Shown piece by piece: positions 1 through 5,000 of a stretch of DNA of 5,000 nt. This stretch comes from Flammeovirgaceae bacterium UBA4659 (GTDB lineage Bacteria; Bacteroidota; Bacteroidia; Cytophagales; Cyclobacteriaceae): assembly GCA_002405445.1 (NCBI GenBank), contig DHLV01000054.1, forward strand, positions 3,405 to 8,404, in the 5' to 3' direction. The notes beneath the pieces are model-generated. The model saw only the letters and a list, made by a program, of their open reading frames with translations. It made no database searches and was not told the origin of the DNA. The position numbers were made by a program, and so were the translations under genes. Positions within the stretch are counted from its first letter, which is position 1, and each line of letters begins with the position of its first letter.

Positions 1-32
1 GGTTGATAGGAAAGAAAAAACAGAATAGCTGA
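1..32 (+). CDS. Possible 3' tail of an upstream gene (partial)
   Basis: Two frames stay open from the left edge and end just before the next start. One reads VDRKEKTE and stops with TAG at 26-28. The other reads LIGKKKQNS and stops with TGA at 30-32. Either basic tail would suit a membrane protein, and in Bacteroidota GDYXXLXY genes often follow a DUF2157-type membrane protein gene in an operon. That context is family knowledge and the assignment is inference. Too little sequence is present to choose a frame or a product. Confidence 0.25.
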   Translation, partial: LIGKKKQNS

Positions 33-37
33 CAGCA

Positions 38-613
38 ATGAAAAAGTCCATCATCCTGATTTTTATTGTAATGGCATTGGCACAGTGGCTGGTGCCCGCG
101 ATGATGATTTGGGAAAGTGAAAATACGTTAGAAAACGGTGTTATGTATAAATTCAAAACACGCCCAATCGATCCATCTGATCCATTTCGAGGAAAATATG
201 TGACATTAAGTTTCGAAGCCTCGTCATTTGTTTCCGATTCAAAAACACCACTTCCTAACCACGCTACGGTTTTCGCAACCATCACCAATGACACTGCAGG
301 CTTTGCGCGCGTTGTGAAAATTGGTGCCGACAAGCCGACAAACAACGATTATGTGAAAGCAACGATTCGAAGTTCGTTTTTGGAGACCTCCGACAATACG
401 GAAATATTTCTGGAATTTCCATTTGAGCGATTTTACGTGGAAGAATCGAAAGCAGCAGAAGCAGAAAAGGCTTATTGGCGCGCCTCGCGCGACAGCGCGC
501 AGCAAGCTTATGCTTTGGTGAGCATCCACCGGGGAAACGCAGTATTAAAAGATGTAGTCATCAACGGCCGTTCCATCACAGACATTGTCAAGCAATTGAA
601 CCAAAATAAGTGA
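38..613 (+). CDS. GDYXXLXY domain-containing membrane-anchored protein
   Basis: This 191-residue protein belongs to the GDYXXLXY family, whose function is unknown. Residues 5-24 form one hydrophobic segment after MKKS, best read as an uncleaved signal anchor or signal peptide, so the rest should lie outside the cytoplasmic membrane. The family signature follows at 42-60: RPIDPSDPFRGKY and then VTLSFE. The name-giving motif is GKYVTLSF at 52-59, with Lys for Asp and Phe for the last Tyr, conservative for Bacteroidota members as I recall them. A second family block, FPFERFYVEESKAAEAE, lies at 127-143. The ATG at 38 gives a full-length family N-terminus. No clear Shine-Dalgarno sequence precedes it; AGGAAAG at 9-15 is too far upstream. 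No promoter is visible, so it is probably cotranscribed with an upstream gene outside the window. Family assignment is confident; role is unknown. Confidence 0.88.
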   Translation: MKKSIILIFIVMALAQWLVPAMMIWESENTLENGVMYKFKTRPIDPSDPFRGKYVTLSFEASSFVSDSKTPLPNHATVFATITNDTAGFARVVKIGADKPTNNDYVKATIRSSFLETSDNTEIFLEFPFERFYVEESKAAEAEKAYWRASRDSAQQAYALVSIHRGNAVLKDVVINGRSITDIVKQLNQNK

Positions 614-620
614 CTTTTAC

Positions 621-669
621 AGGCATCAAATAATCTTTGTTAGGGAAAACCGGACGGTGGTTGATGCCT
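621..669. repeat. 9-bp inverted repeat in convergent gap, possible bidirectional terminator
   Basis: AGGCATCAA at 621-629 and TTGATGCCT at 661-669 are perfect reverse complements separated by 31 bases. The repeat sits between two convergent genes, and its right arm overlaps the stop codon of the acetyltransferase gene. The position suits a terminator active in both directions, but the loop is long and neither strand has a T-tract after the stem, so it is not a classical intrinsic terminator. A 9-bp repeat at this spacing could also arise by chance in a window of this size. Confidence 0.3.
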
Positions 670-1090
670 AAACGTACTTCACAAATCTTTTTGGGTCCTC
701 TACATATCCGCAACCTAGATAAAACCGGTGAGCAGGAGACCTTTTTTCGTTACTGCTTACTTCAAATTTAGTGCAACCTTGCCCGAGCAGGTATTGTTCT
801 GCTGCCGTCAATAACAACTTGCCCACGCCTTTTCCGCGATGTCTTTGATCAACACAAAACGTGCTGATGCGGCCAACCTTGCCCGCGGCATGCAAAAATT
901 CAAACCAATGTAAGCTGATAAATGCAATGACTTCATATTGATCGGTGGCAACCAACAGGTGATAAGCCGGGCCTTGATGCAATTGAATTTTTTGAGAAAC
1001 CATTTCTAGCGTCACATCCGGGTATCCTAATTGTGCGAGCAGTTGCTGAATGTAAAATGCATCTGAAAAAGCTGCTTGCCGAATGTCCAT
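668..1090 (-). CDS. GNAT family N-acetyltransferase
   Basis: This 140-residue single-domain protein is a Gcn5-related N-acetyltransferase, which transfers an acetyl group from acetyl-CoA to an amine. Its substrate cannot be told from sequence. The N-terminal part MDIRQAAFSDAFYIQQLL is the usual first strand and helix. The acetyl-CoA pyrophosphate-binding motif A is clear: the strand GRISTFCVDQ (about 73-82) runs into RHRGKGVGKLLL at 83-94, matching Q/RxxGxG/A. Motif B is seen as AHRFYLGCGYV at 120-130. The length is normal for a minimal GNAT protein, and it should be cytoplasmic. The start at 1090 is ATG and places the first strand correctly; upstream bases are AT-rich without a Shine-Dalgarno sequence. 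It is transcribed divergently from lhgO across 50 bp and converges with the GDYXXLXY gene. No functional link to either neighbour is implied. Confidence 0.9.
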   Translation of the reverse strand: MDIRQAAFSDAFYIQQLLAQLGYPDVTLEMVSQKIQLHQGPAYHLLVATDQYEVIAFISLHWFEFLHAAGKVGRISTFCVDQRHRGKGVGKLLLTAAEQYLLGQGCTKFEVSSNEKRSPAHRFYLGCGYVEDPKRFVKYV

Positions 1091-1140
1091 TCTTAAAATT
1101 AAAAAATAAAAACTCTATTTTTGCCATATAAATTTTTTCT
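1091..1140. promoter_or_regulatory. AT-rich divergent intergenic region between GNAT gene and lhgO
   Basis: These 50 bp must carry the promoters, or the 5' leaders, of both divergent genes, and are strongly AT-rich. On the plus strand an exact TAnnTTTG box is present (listed separately). On the minus strand the best candidate is TATTTTTT, which lacks the final G, so no promoter is called for the acetyltransferase. Confidence 0.5.
1116..1123 (+). promoter_or_regulatory. Bacteroidota-type -7 promoter box for lhgO
   Basis: TATTTTTG matches the Bacteroidota primary sigma -7 consensus TAnnTTTG exactly and ends 17 bases before the lhgO GTG codon. Transcription would begin about 1128-1131, leaving a leader of about 10-13 nt that is AT-rich and has no Shine-Dalgarno sequence. 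No good TTG or TTTG element is visible at the expected distance upstream, so the call rests on the -7 box and its position. Confidence 0.5.
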
Positions 1141-2334
1141 GTGAATTATTCTGTAATCGTGATTGGTGGCGGCATTGTAGGGCTGGCCACCGCTCTTCAA
1201 CTGATCAAGCGAAAGCCATCTTTAAAAATATTGGTGCTCGAAAAAGAGAACGAATTGGCCAAACACCAAACGGGCAACAACAGTGGCGTGATCCACTCAG
1301 GCATCTACTATAAACCGGGGAGTTTAAAAGCCACCAACTGCATGAACGGCTACCATCAATTGATTGACTTTTGCAGACAGAATGATATTCCATTTGAATT
1401 GTGCGGTAAGGTGATTGTAGCCACCGCAGAGGAAGAGAAACCCCTGCTGCACAATGTGTTTGTGCGCGGCCAGCAAAATGGCCTTCAAAACCTCAGGAAG
1501 ATTTCGTCAGGTGAAATCAAAGAAATTGAACCGCACGTTAATGGCCTCGAAGGAATCTTTGTGCCGCAAACCGGCATTGTCGATTACAAGCTAGTAGCAG
1601 AAAAATATGGAGAGGTGCTGCAACGCCAGAGCGTGGAAATCCATTTGAATGAAAAAGTTGTCAATATTCACTGCGGCCAGGCAACCACCGTGATCACTGA
1701 TACAACTACCTACACAACTGAACTCGTCATCAACTGTGCAGGGCTTTACAGCGATAAGGTGGCGCGTTTGAGTGTTAAAGATTTGAATGTCAAAATTATT
1801 CCATTCAGGGGCGAGTACTACAAGCTCAAAAAAGAAAAAGAGTATTTGGTTAATAACCTGGTTTACCCCGTGCCCGACCCCAACTTCCCGTTTCTTGGTG
1901 TACATTTCACGCGCATGGCAAAGGGCGGTGTGGAAGCCGGCCCCAACGCGGTGCTGGCATTTCAGCGTGAAGGCTACAAAAAAACTCAAATCAATTTATC
2001 GGAGTTGGCTGAAACGCTGGCATGGCCGGGCTTTCAAAAAGTAGCAGCCAAATACTGGCGCACGGGCTTGGGTGAAATGTACCGATCGTTCAGCAAAGCC
2101 GCATTTACAAAAGCACTGCAAAAACTTGTTCCGGAAATTCAAGAACAAGACTTAGTAGATGGTGGCGCGGGCGTGCGGGCTCAGGCATGCGACCGCGAGG
2201 GCGGGTTGGTGGATGATTTCTTGATCTTGGAAGAAAAGAACGTCATCAACGTATGCAACGCACCTTCGCCAGCCGCTACCTCTTCGCTGGCAATTGGCGA
2301 AACCGTGTCAGGGCTCGCTTTGAAACGGTGGTGA
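1141..2334 (+). CDS. lhgO: L-2-hydroxyglutarate dehydrogenase/oxidase (FAD-dependent)
   Basis: LhgO oxidises L-2-hydroxyglutarate to 2-oxoglutarate using FAD and, in E. coli, passes electrons to the membrane quinone pool. The 397-residue product matches E. coli LhgO (about 422 residues, from memory) along its length. The N-terminal FAD-binding Rossmann motif is GGGIVG at 9-14, with the second-strand acidic residue in LEKE at 33-36. The family block HQTGNNSGVIHSG lies at 42-54, followed by YYKPGSLK to 63. Further conserved blocks are FRGEYYKL (222-229), PFLGVHFTRM (250-259), GLGEM (309-313), GVRAQA (344-349) and NAPSPAATSS (373-382). The GTG start is favoured because the glycine-rich loop then begins at residue 9, as in homologues. 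A TAnnTTTG box lies just upstream. The last 27 bp overlap the 3' end of the opposing gene. It appears intact. Confidence 0.96.
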   Translation: MNYSVIVIGGGIVGLATALQLIKRKPSLKILVLEKENELAKHQTGNNSGVIHSGIYYKPGSLKATNCMNGYHQLIDFCRQNDIPFELCGKVIVATAEEEKPLLHNVFVRGQQNGLQNLRKISSGEIKEIEPHVNGLEGIFVPQTGIVDYKLVAEKYGEVLQRQSVEIHLNEKVVNIHCGQATTVITDTTTYTTELVINCAGLYSDKVARLSVKDLNVKIIPFRGEYYKLKKEKEYLVNNLVYPVPDPNFPFLGVHFTRMAKGGVEAGPNAVLAFQREGYKKTQINLSELAETLAWPGFQKVAAKYWRTGLGEMYRSFSKAAFTKALQKLVPEIQEQDLVDGGAGVRAQACDREGGLVDDFLILEEKNVINVCNAPSPAATSSLAIGETVSGLALKRW

Positions 2335-3066
2335 AAAAATACGGAACGCGATGCCAGCTTGGATGCCCCAAACATCTATACTTTGGTAGTAGCGTTGCCA
2401 TACGCCTCCAATCTTCAAATAGCCATTCCAGTAGCCGTGCGAAAAAATCCTCCGCTCAAAGCTGGCGTTCACTTCCCTGCGTGGCACCCTGCTGGTCGTA
2501 AAATCCTGCGCCAACCGATATTCTAAGGTGCCGCCTGACTTCTTGTTTGCCGATTGGGCAAAAACTCCGTAGGTTGATTCAAAGAAGGTGCCGCGGCCGC
2601 CAAAGTTTTCATGCAACATGCCGCCACCCACACGGGCAATCACATGCCGCGTGTTGACGAAATTCAGTTGAAGAATCTGCCAATCAAACGTGCCGAGATC
2701 CTGATTGCCCGTGAGGCTCTCTTCGAGCAAATAGTTGAACCGAAAGTCAGTACTGAACAACCCCCAGTTACCGCGCACGCGCGGATTGACCAGGTAATGT
2801 CGCGAGGGTTGAATGGCTGCTTGAACAACGACATCAAGCGATACAACATAAGGATTGACCTCGCGCCTGCGCAGTACATGTCGCTGCCAGTTTCCAATAT
2901 TATTGATCATGAAATCAAAAAAGAAATTCCCATGCGCGCCACCCCTGTCACTGCGCTTGTCGCCTCCACCGGTGCTTTTAGCATTTCCGGAGGAGGCAGA
3001 CTTGATGTCGCTCACCTGTGCGAAAGTAAACTGAGAAACAACTAAAAGTACCATGATCAAACGCAT
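2308..3066 (-). CDS. Exported protein, predicted outer-membrane beta-barrel
   Basis: I do not recognise a named family in this 252-residue protein. Residues 1-16 form a signal peptide with likely cleavage at FTFA|Q (16/17). Residues 22-46 are a Gly/Ser/Lys-rich, probably disordered linker. From NFFFDFMI (47-54) onward the protein shows alternating polar and hydrophobic strands rich in aromatic residues, and the last strand, VWGIQAGIAFRIF at 232-244, ends in Phe as bacterial outer-membrane barrels usually do. An outer-membrane location is inferred from this pattern. The ATG at 3066 is supported by GAGG at 3074-3077, seven bases upstream, a good Shine-Dalgarno site and unusual in this window. 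Eight further residues (SPPFQSEP) follow Phe244 and are encoded entirely antisense to the end of lhgO. The nearest promoter candidate, at 3179-3186, would give a leader of about 105 nt. Confidence 0.75.
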   Translation of the reverse strand: MRLIMVLLVVSQFTFAQVSDIKSASSGNAKSTGGGDKRSDRGGAHGNFFFDFMINNIGNWQRHVLRRREVNPYVVSLDVVVQAAIQPSRHYLVNPRVRGNWGLFSTDFRFNYLLEESLTGNQDLGTFDWQILQLNFVNTRHVIARVGGGMLHENFGGRGTFFESTYGVFAQSANKKSGGTLEYRLAQDFTTSRVPRREVNASFERRIFSHGYWNGYLKIGGVWQRYYQSIDVWGIQAGIAFRIFSPPFQSEP

Positions 3067-3073
3067 ACAGTTA

Positions 3074-3077
3074 CCTC
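3074..3077 (-). promoter_or_regulatory. Shine-Dalgarno site of the barrel-protein gene
   Basis: On the minus strand GAGG is followed by seven bases and then ATG at 3066. It supports this start over the in-frame ATG four codons downstream. The other complete genes here lack such a site. Confidence 0.6.
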
Positions 3078-3121
3078 GTCAATATAAACCGAGAATTCAG
3101 AGCAAAGTTCCGGGGCGGGTT

Positions 3122-3139
3122 GCGATAAACCAACATCGC
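3122..3139 (-). repeat. Small hairpin in leader of barrel-protein gene
   Basis: GCGAT and ATCGC form a perfect 5-bp stem around an 8-base loop. On the minus strand it would lie in the 5' leader of the exported protein if transcription starts from the box at 3179-3186. No T-run follows, so it is not a terminator. A regulatory role is only a possibility. Confidence 0.3.
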
Positions 3140-3178
3140 TCAGCTGGTATTCCCTTAAGACAAATCCAGATGCCGTGG

Positions 3179-3186
3179 CAAAAATA
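3179..3186 (-). promoter_or_regulatory. Bacteroidota-type -7 promoter box for barrel-protein gene
   Basis: The minus strand reads TATTTTTG followed by CC, an exact TAnnTTTG match and the same ten bases as the box before lhgO. Transcription would begin near 3172-3174, giving a leader of about 105 nt before the ATG at 3066. No TTG or TTTG is present at the usual upstream spacing. Confidence 0.4.
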
Positions 3187-3298
3187 CATGATTAGGGCAG
3201 GTTGAGCCCCGCCCGTCAGGCCAGGCAGAAGAAAACGGGTTTCAGCGCAGAATTGCCTTCGACAAGTACGAGCTGACAATGGAACATTGTTTTTTAAG

Positions 3299-3451
3299 AT
3301 GGCTTCTAAATTCGTGGATGTACAAAATTTTGTCGGGCGGCATCTGCAGTATTGTAGAATTCTCATCCTAGTGCGCGAAAGCGATGTAATCGCACCGATG
3401 CGATTGGTCCTTAGCCTGTCATTCAATGGCTACGCAAACGTTCGGCAATAA
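3299..3451 (+). CDS. Possible small ORF of 50 codons, hypothetical
   Basis: ATG at 3299 opens a 50-residue frame ending in TAA at 3449-3451, 27 bp before lpxH. The product begins MASKFVDVQNFVGRHLQYC and ends LVLSLSFNGYANVRQ. Its composition is protein-like, but I recognise no family, signal peptide or motif. The start has only AAG directly before it and no Shine-Dalgarno sequence. Overlapping frames on the other strand look about as plausible (33 codons at 3242-3343), so chance is the leading explanation. Confidence 0.2.
   Translation: MASKFVDVQNFVGRHLQYCRILILVRESDVIAPMRLVLSLSFNGYANVRQ
3388..3405 (+). repeat. 6-bp stem hairpin upstream of lpxH
   Basis: AATCGC at 3388-3393 and GCGATT at 3400-3405 pair perfectly around the six-base loop ACCGAT. 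An alternative, mutually exclusive hairpin uses GCGAT at 3381-3385 with ATCGC at 3389-3393. There is no T-tract after either stem, so it is not a terminator. Significance is uncertain. Confidence 0.35.
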
Positions 3452-3466
3452 CAAACTGTTTTTCAC

Positions 3467-3474
3467 TAATTTTG
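3467..3474 (+). promoter_or_regulatory. TAnnTTTG box immediately before lpxH
   Basis: TAATTTTG matches the Bacteroidota -7 consensus exactly and ends only four bases before the lpxH ATG. If it is used, the transcript would start at or very near the A of the start codon, making the message leaderless. No good upstream TTTG is seen; TTCG at 3441-3444 is the nearest approximation. Confidence 0.35.
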
Positions 3475-3478
3475 GCAC

Positions 3479-4243
3479 ATGGAAATTGTACTGCCCGCAC
3501 ATCAAAAGATTTACTTCGCCTCTGATTTTCATTTGGGTGTGCCCAGCCGCGAAGCAAGCCTTGACCGCGAGCGCAGGATTATTCGCTGGCTTGATATCGC
3601 TCAAAATGATGCCCATAGCATTTTTTTAATGGGCGACATTTTTGATTTTTGGTTTGAATACAAACATGCCATACCCAAGGGGTTCATCCGCTTCCAGGGA
3701 AAGTTGGCTGCGCTGCGCGATGCAGGGATACCGGTTTACTTCTTTACAGGTAATCACGACATGTGGATGTTCAACTATTTTGAACAGGAAATGGGAATTC
3801 ATATTCTGAGAAAGCCACTGGAATTAAAAATAAACGCACAAAAACTTTTGATTGGCCATGGCGATGGCCTGGGCCCAGGAGATAACCTGTACAAATTTCA
3901 AAAAAAGATCTTCGACAGTAAGATTTGTCAATGGCTGTTTGCCAGAATACACCCCAACCTTGGCATGGGCATAGCACAGTACTGGAGCCGGCAAAGCCGT
4001 ATTGCCAACACAAAACGAGAAGAAGAATTTCTGGGAGAAGAGCATGAATTTTTACTGACATATTGTAAGGAAGTAGAATCTGGAATACACCATGATTACT
4101 ACATTTTTGGGCATCGCCACTTGCCTTTGGATTTGAAAGTGGCAGAAAGCAGCCGCTACATCAATTTGGGTGAGTGGGTACACTTTAACTCGTATGCCAC
4201 TTTCAGTAACAACCATGTTGAACTGAAAAAATTTGAATGCTGA
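3479..4243 (+). CDS. lpxH: UDP-2,3-diacylglucosamine diphosphatase (LpxH-type)
   Basis: LpxH cleaves UDP-2,3-diacylglucosamine to lipid X and UMP in lipid A synthesis, at the cytoplasmic face of the inner membrane. The 254-residue product is a complete calcineurin-like metallophosphoesterase with every metal-binding motif: DFH at 16-18, GDIFD at 52-56, GNHD at 91-94, GHGD at 126-129 and GHRH at 211-214. The stretches DIFDFWFEYK, GHGDGLGPGD and SRYINLGEW are those I associate with the Bacteroidota form; E. coli LpxH is about 240 residues and has GNRD instead of GNHD. The symbol therefore means the Bacteroidota counterpart and is not based on close identity. TAA lies in frame 12 bases upstream of the ATG at 3479, so no earlier start is possible. 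It has no Shine-Dalgarno sequence. The stop overlaps the next gene's start by one base (TGATG). Confidence 0.92.
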   Translation: MEIVLPAHQKIYFASDFHLGVPSREASLDRERRIIRWLDIAQNDAHSIFLMGDIFDFWFEYKHAIPKGFIRFQGKLAALRDAGIPVYFFTGNHDMWMFNYFEQEMGIHILRKPLELKINAQKLLIGHGDGLGPGDNLYKFQKKIFDSKICQWLFARIHPNLGMGIAQYWSRQSRIANTKREEEFLGEEHEFLLTYCKEVESGIHHDYYIFGHRHLPLDLKVAESSRYINLGEWVHFNSYATFSNNHVELKKFEC

Positions 4244-5000
4244 TGCTGTGTTACTTTTTGCAAGAGAGATACTTGCCTATCATTTCGTGCTTTTTGGTTA
4301 TTTTCGGACTTGAAGTTCCCACCTTAGTAGCTCAAACACCCATTAAAAAAATCACGGAGTACAAAACCCGGCCGATCGAAAGCGTAACCGTGGATAGGCT
4401 CGGCAACTATTTCATCATCTTAAAAAACGGCCAGGTAAACAAGTACGATGCGAATTGCAAGCTGGTGGCATCTTCCCGGCTAAAACCCGATCTGCTGGAG
4501 CCGTGGTTTCACCCTTCCATTTTTTCCTTTGACCGCATGCGTAAAAGGATCGCCCGGTACGGAAGGCACTTTGAAAATCCGGTGATCACAGAACTGGATG
4601 AATCCTGGGCCATTGACCCACATTTGGTAACCGTGCGAGCCGACAACCATATCTGGATTCTGGACAAGGCCGATGCCTCATTCAAGCATATCAACCCGAT
4701 GACAGGTGCTACGGTGTCGGAGTTCTCCATCGACACAACTCAATTTACCGCTCGCCCGCTATTCACCTACATCCGCGAATATCAAAACATGTTGTTTTTA
4801 CTGGACCAAAAATCCGGCATCTTGATATTTTCAATTTTTGGCAAGCAAGTGGAACACATCAAAAAAGCGGGAATCCGCAACTTCCACTTTGTAGGTGAAG
4901 AATTGTATTACGCCAACGGCAACACCAAACAGTATTTCGATCTTCCCACGCAAGCTACTCGCGAAGAGAAAGTGGAGGGCGATAATCAGTATGCACTTGC
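4243..5000 (+). CDS. Secreted beta-propeller-like protein of unknown function (3' truncated by window)
   Basis: This frame is open from ATG 4243 to the window edge, giving 252 codons without a stop. Residues 11-30 are a hydrophobic signal sequence with likely cleavage at LVA|Q (30/31). The mature part shows recurring units of a short hydrophobic strand, a turn with Asn, Asp or Gly, and a second strand, for example SVTVDRLGNYFIILKNG (47-63), LVTVRADNHIWILDKAD (128-144), and MLFLLDQKSGILIFS (183-197) followed by IFGK. This resembles NHL- or YWTD-like propeller blades, though no exact family motif is seen, so the fold is inferred. The ATG overlaps the lpxH TGA by one base, which implies cotranscription and probable translational coupling. 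No own promoter or Shine-Dalgarno sequence is visible. Cys13 and Cys16 lie inside the signal hydrophobic stretch and do not form a good lipobox. Confidence 0.8.
   Translation, partial: MLCYFLQERYLPIISCFLVIFGLEVPTLVAQTPIKKITEYKTRPIESVTVDRLGNYFIILKNGQVNKYDANCKLVASSRLKPDLLEPWFHPSIFSFDRMRKRIARYGRHFENPVITELDESWAIDPHLVTVRADNHIWILDKADASFKHINPMTGATVSEFSIDTTQFTARPLFTYIREYQNMLFLLDQKSGILIFSIFGKQVEHIKKAGIRNFHFVGEELYYANGNTKQYFDLPTQATREEKVEGDNQYAL

Larger units (their letters stand above)
3067..3478. other. 412-bp intergenic region without a convincing gene
   Basis: This region separates the divergent barrel-protein gene and lpxH. It holds the Shine-Dalgarno site and probable promoter of the former, a TAnnTTTG box next to lpxH, several short hairpins, and small ORFs on both strands. 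A 330-bp minus-strand frame (3097-3426) is open but starts with TTG, encodes an Arg/Cys-rich product with no recognisable feature, and looks like chance. I see no tRNA, and no RNase P, tmRNA or SRP RNA core motifs. Confidence 0.6.

Noticed and set aside
1787..2044. Open frames antisense to and out of frame with lhgO.
   Set aside because: They lie entirely inside a gene whose product matches LhgO along its whole length, and their translations show no domain or signal.
3138..3149. GCTCAGCTGGTA resembles the D-arm of a bacterial tRNA.
   Set aside because: The expected pairing half GAGC does not follow, no T-arm like GGTTCGA is present at the right distance, and no matching acceptor stem can be formed. 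It is not a tRNA and too short to call a remnant.
3113..3215. GGGCGGG and CCCGCCC arms as a possible long-range stem.
   Set aside because: Only 7 bp pair across about 90 bases, neither end extends, and the GC-rich core also pairs with another copy near 3335. There is no consistent structure.
3242..3343. A 33-codon minus-strand frame starting MPPDKILYIHEF.
   Set aside because: The sequence looks protein-like, but it is very short, has no purine-rich site upstream, and is antisense to another weak ORF. There is no support beyond an open frame.
3091..3364. GAGAATTC (3091-3098) and GAATTCTC (3357-3364) as terminal inverted repeats of a small element or a closing RNA stem.
   Set aside because: The core GAATTC is itself a palindrome, the match does not extend beyond 8 bp, there are no target-site duplications, and about one such match is expected by chance in this region.
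3097..3426. A 109-codon open frame on the minus strand.
   Set aside because: It begins with TTG, lacks a ribosome binding site, has an Arg/Cys-rich product with no motif, and overlaps other equally weak frames. It was judged a chance frame.

Overview
The window looks like an ordinary chromosomal stretch from a member of the Bacteroidota, probably Cytophagales-like. The order-level guess is inference. The evidence is protein flavour (a Bacteroidota-type UDP-2,3-diacylglucosamine diphosphatase, a GDYXXLXY-domain protein, secreted proteins of unknown function), starts that mostly lack a Shine-Dalgarno sequence, and several matches to the Bacteroidota -7 promoter box TAnnTTTG just upstream of genes. 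No mobile element, CRISPR array, rRNA or tRNA was found.

Layout: a possible tail of an upstream gene (about 1-32) is followed by a GDYXXLXY-domain protein (38-613, +). This converges on a small GNAT acetyltransferase (668-1090, -) across a 54-bp gap containing a 9-bp inverted repeat. A 50-bp AT-rich divergent region then separates the acetyltransferase from lhgO, L-2-hydroxyglutarate dehydrogenase (1141-2334, +, GTG start). The lhgO 3' end overlaps by 27 bp, tail to tail, a gene for an exported, probably outer-membrane beta-barrel protein (2308-3066, -). A 412-bp region with no convincing gene follows (3067-3478). It holds a probable minus-strand promoter, some short hairpins and one weak 50-codon ORF. 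Last comes a two-gene plus-strand unit: the lipid A enzyme gene lpxH (3479-4243), with a TGATG stop/start overlap to a secreted beta-propeller-like protein that runs off the window end (4243-5000).

Functionally these are independent housekeeping and envelope genes. LhgO recovers 2-oxoglutarate from L-2-hydroxyglutarate. LpxH makes lipid X for lipid A. The barrel-like protein and the propeller protein are predicted to be exported. I see no clear sign of a new multi-gene system. The most interesting points are the antisense overlap that encodes exactly the extra tail of the barrel protein, the promoter box almost touching the lpxH start codon, and the coupling of lpxH to an unrecognised secreted protein.
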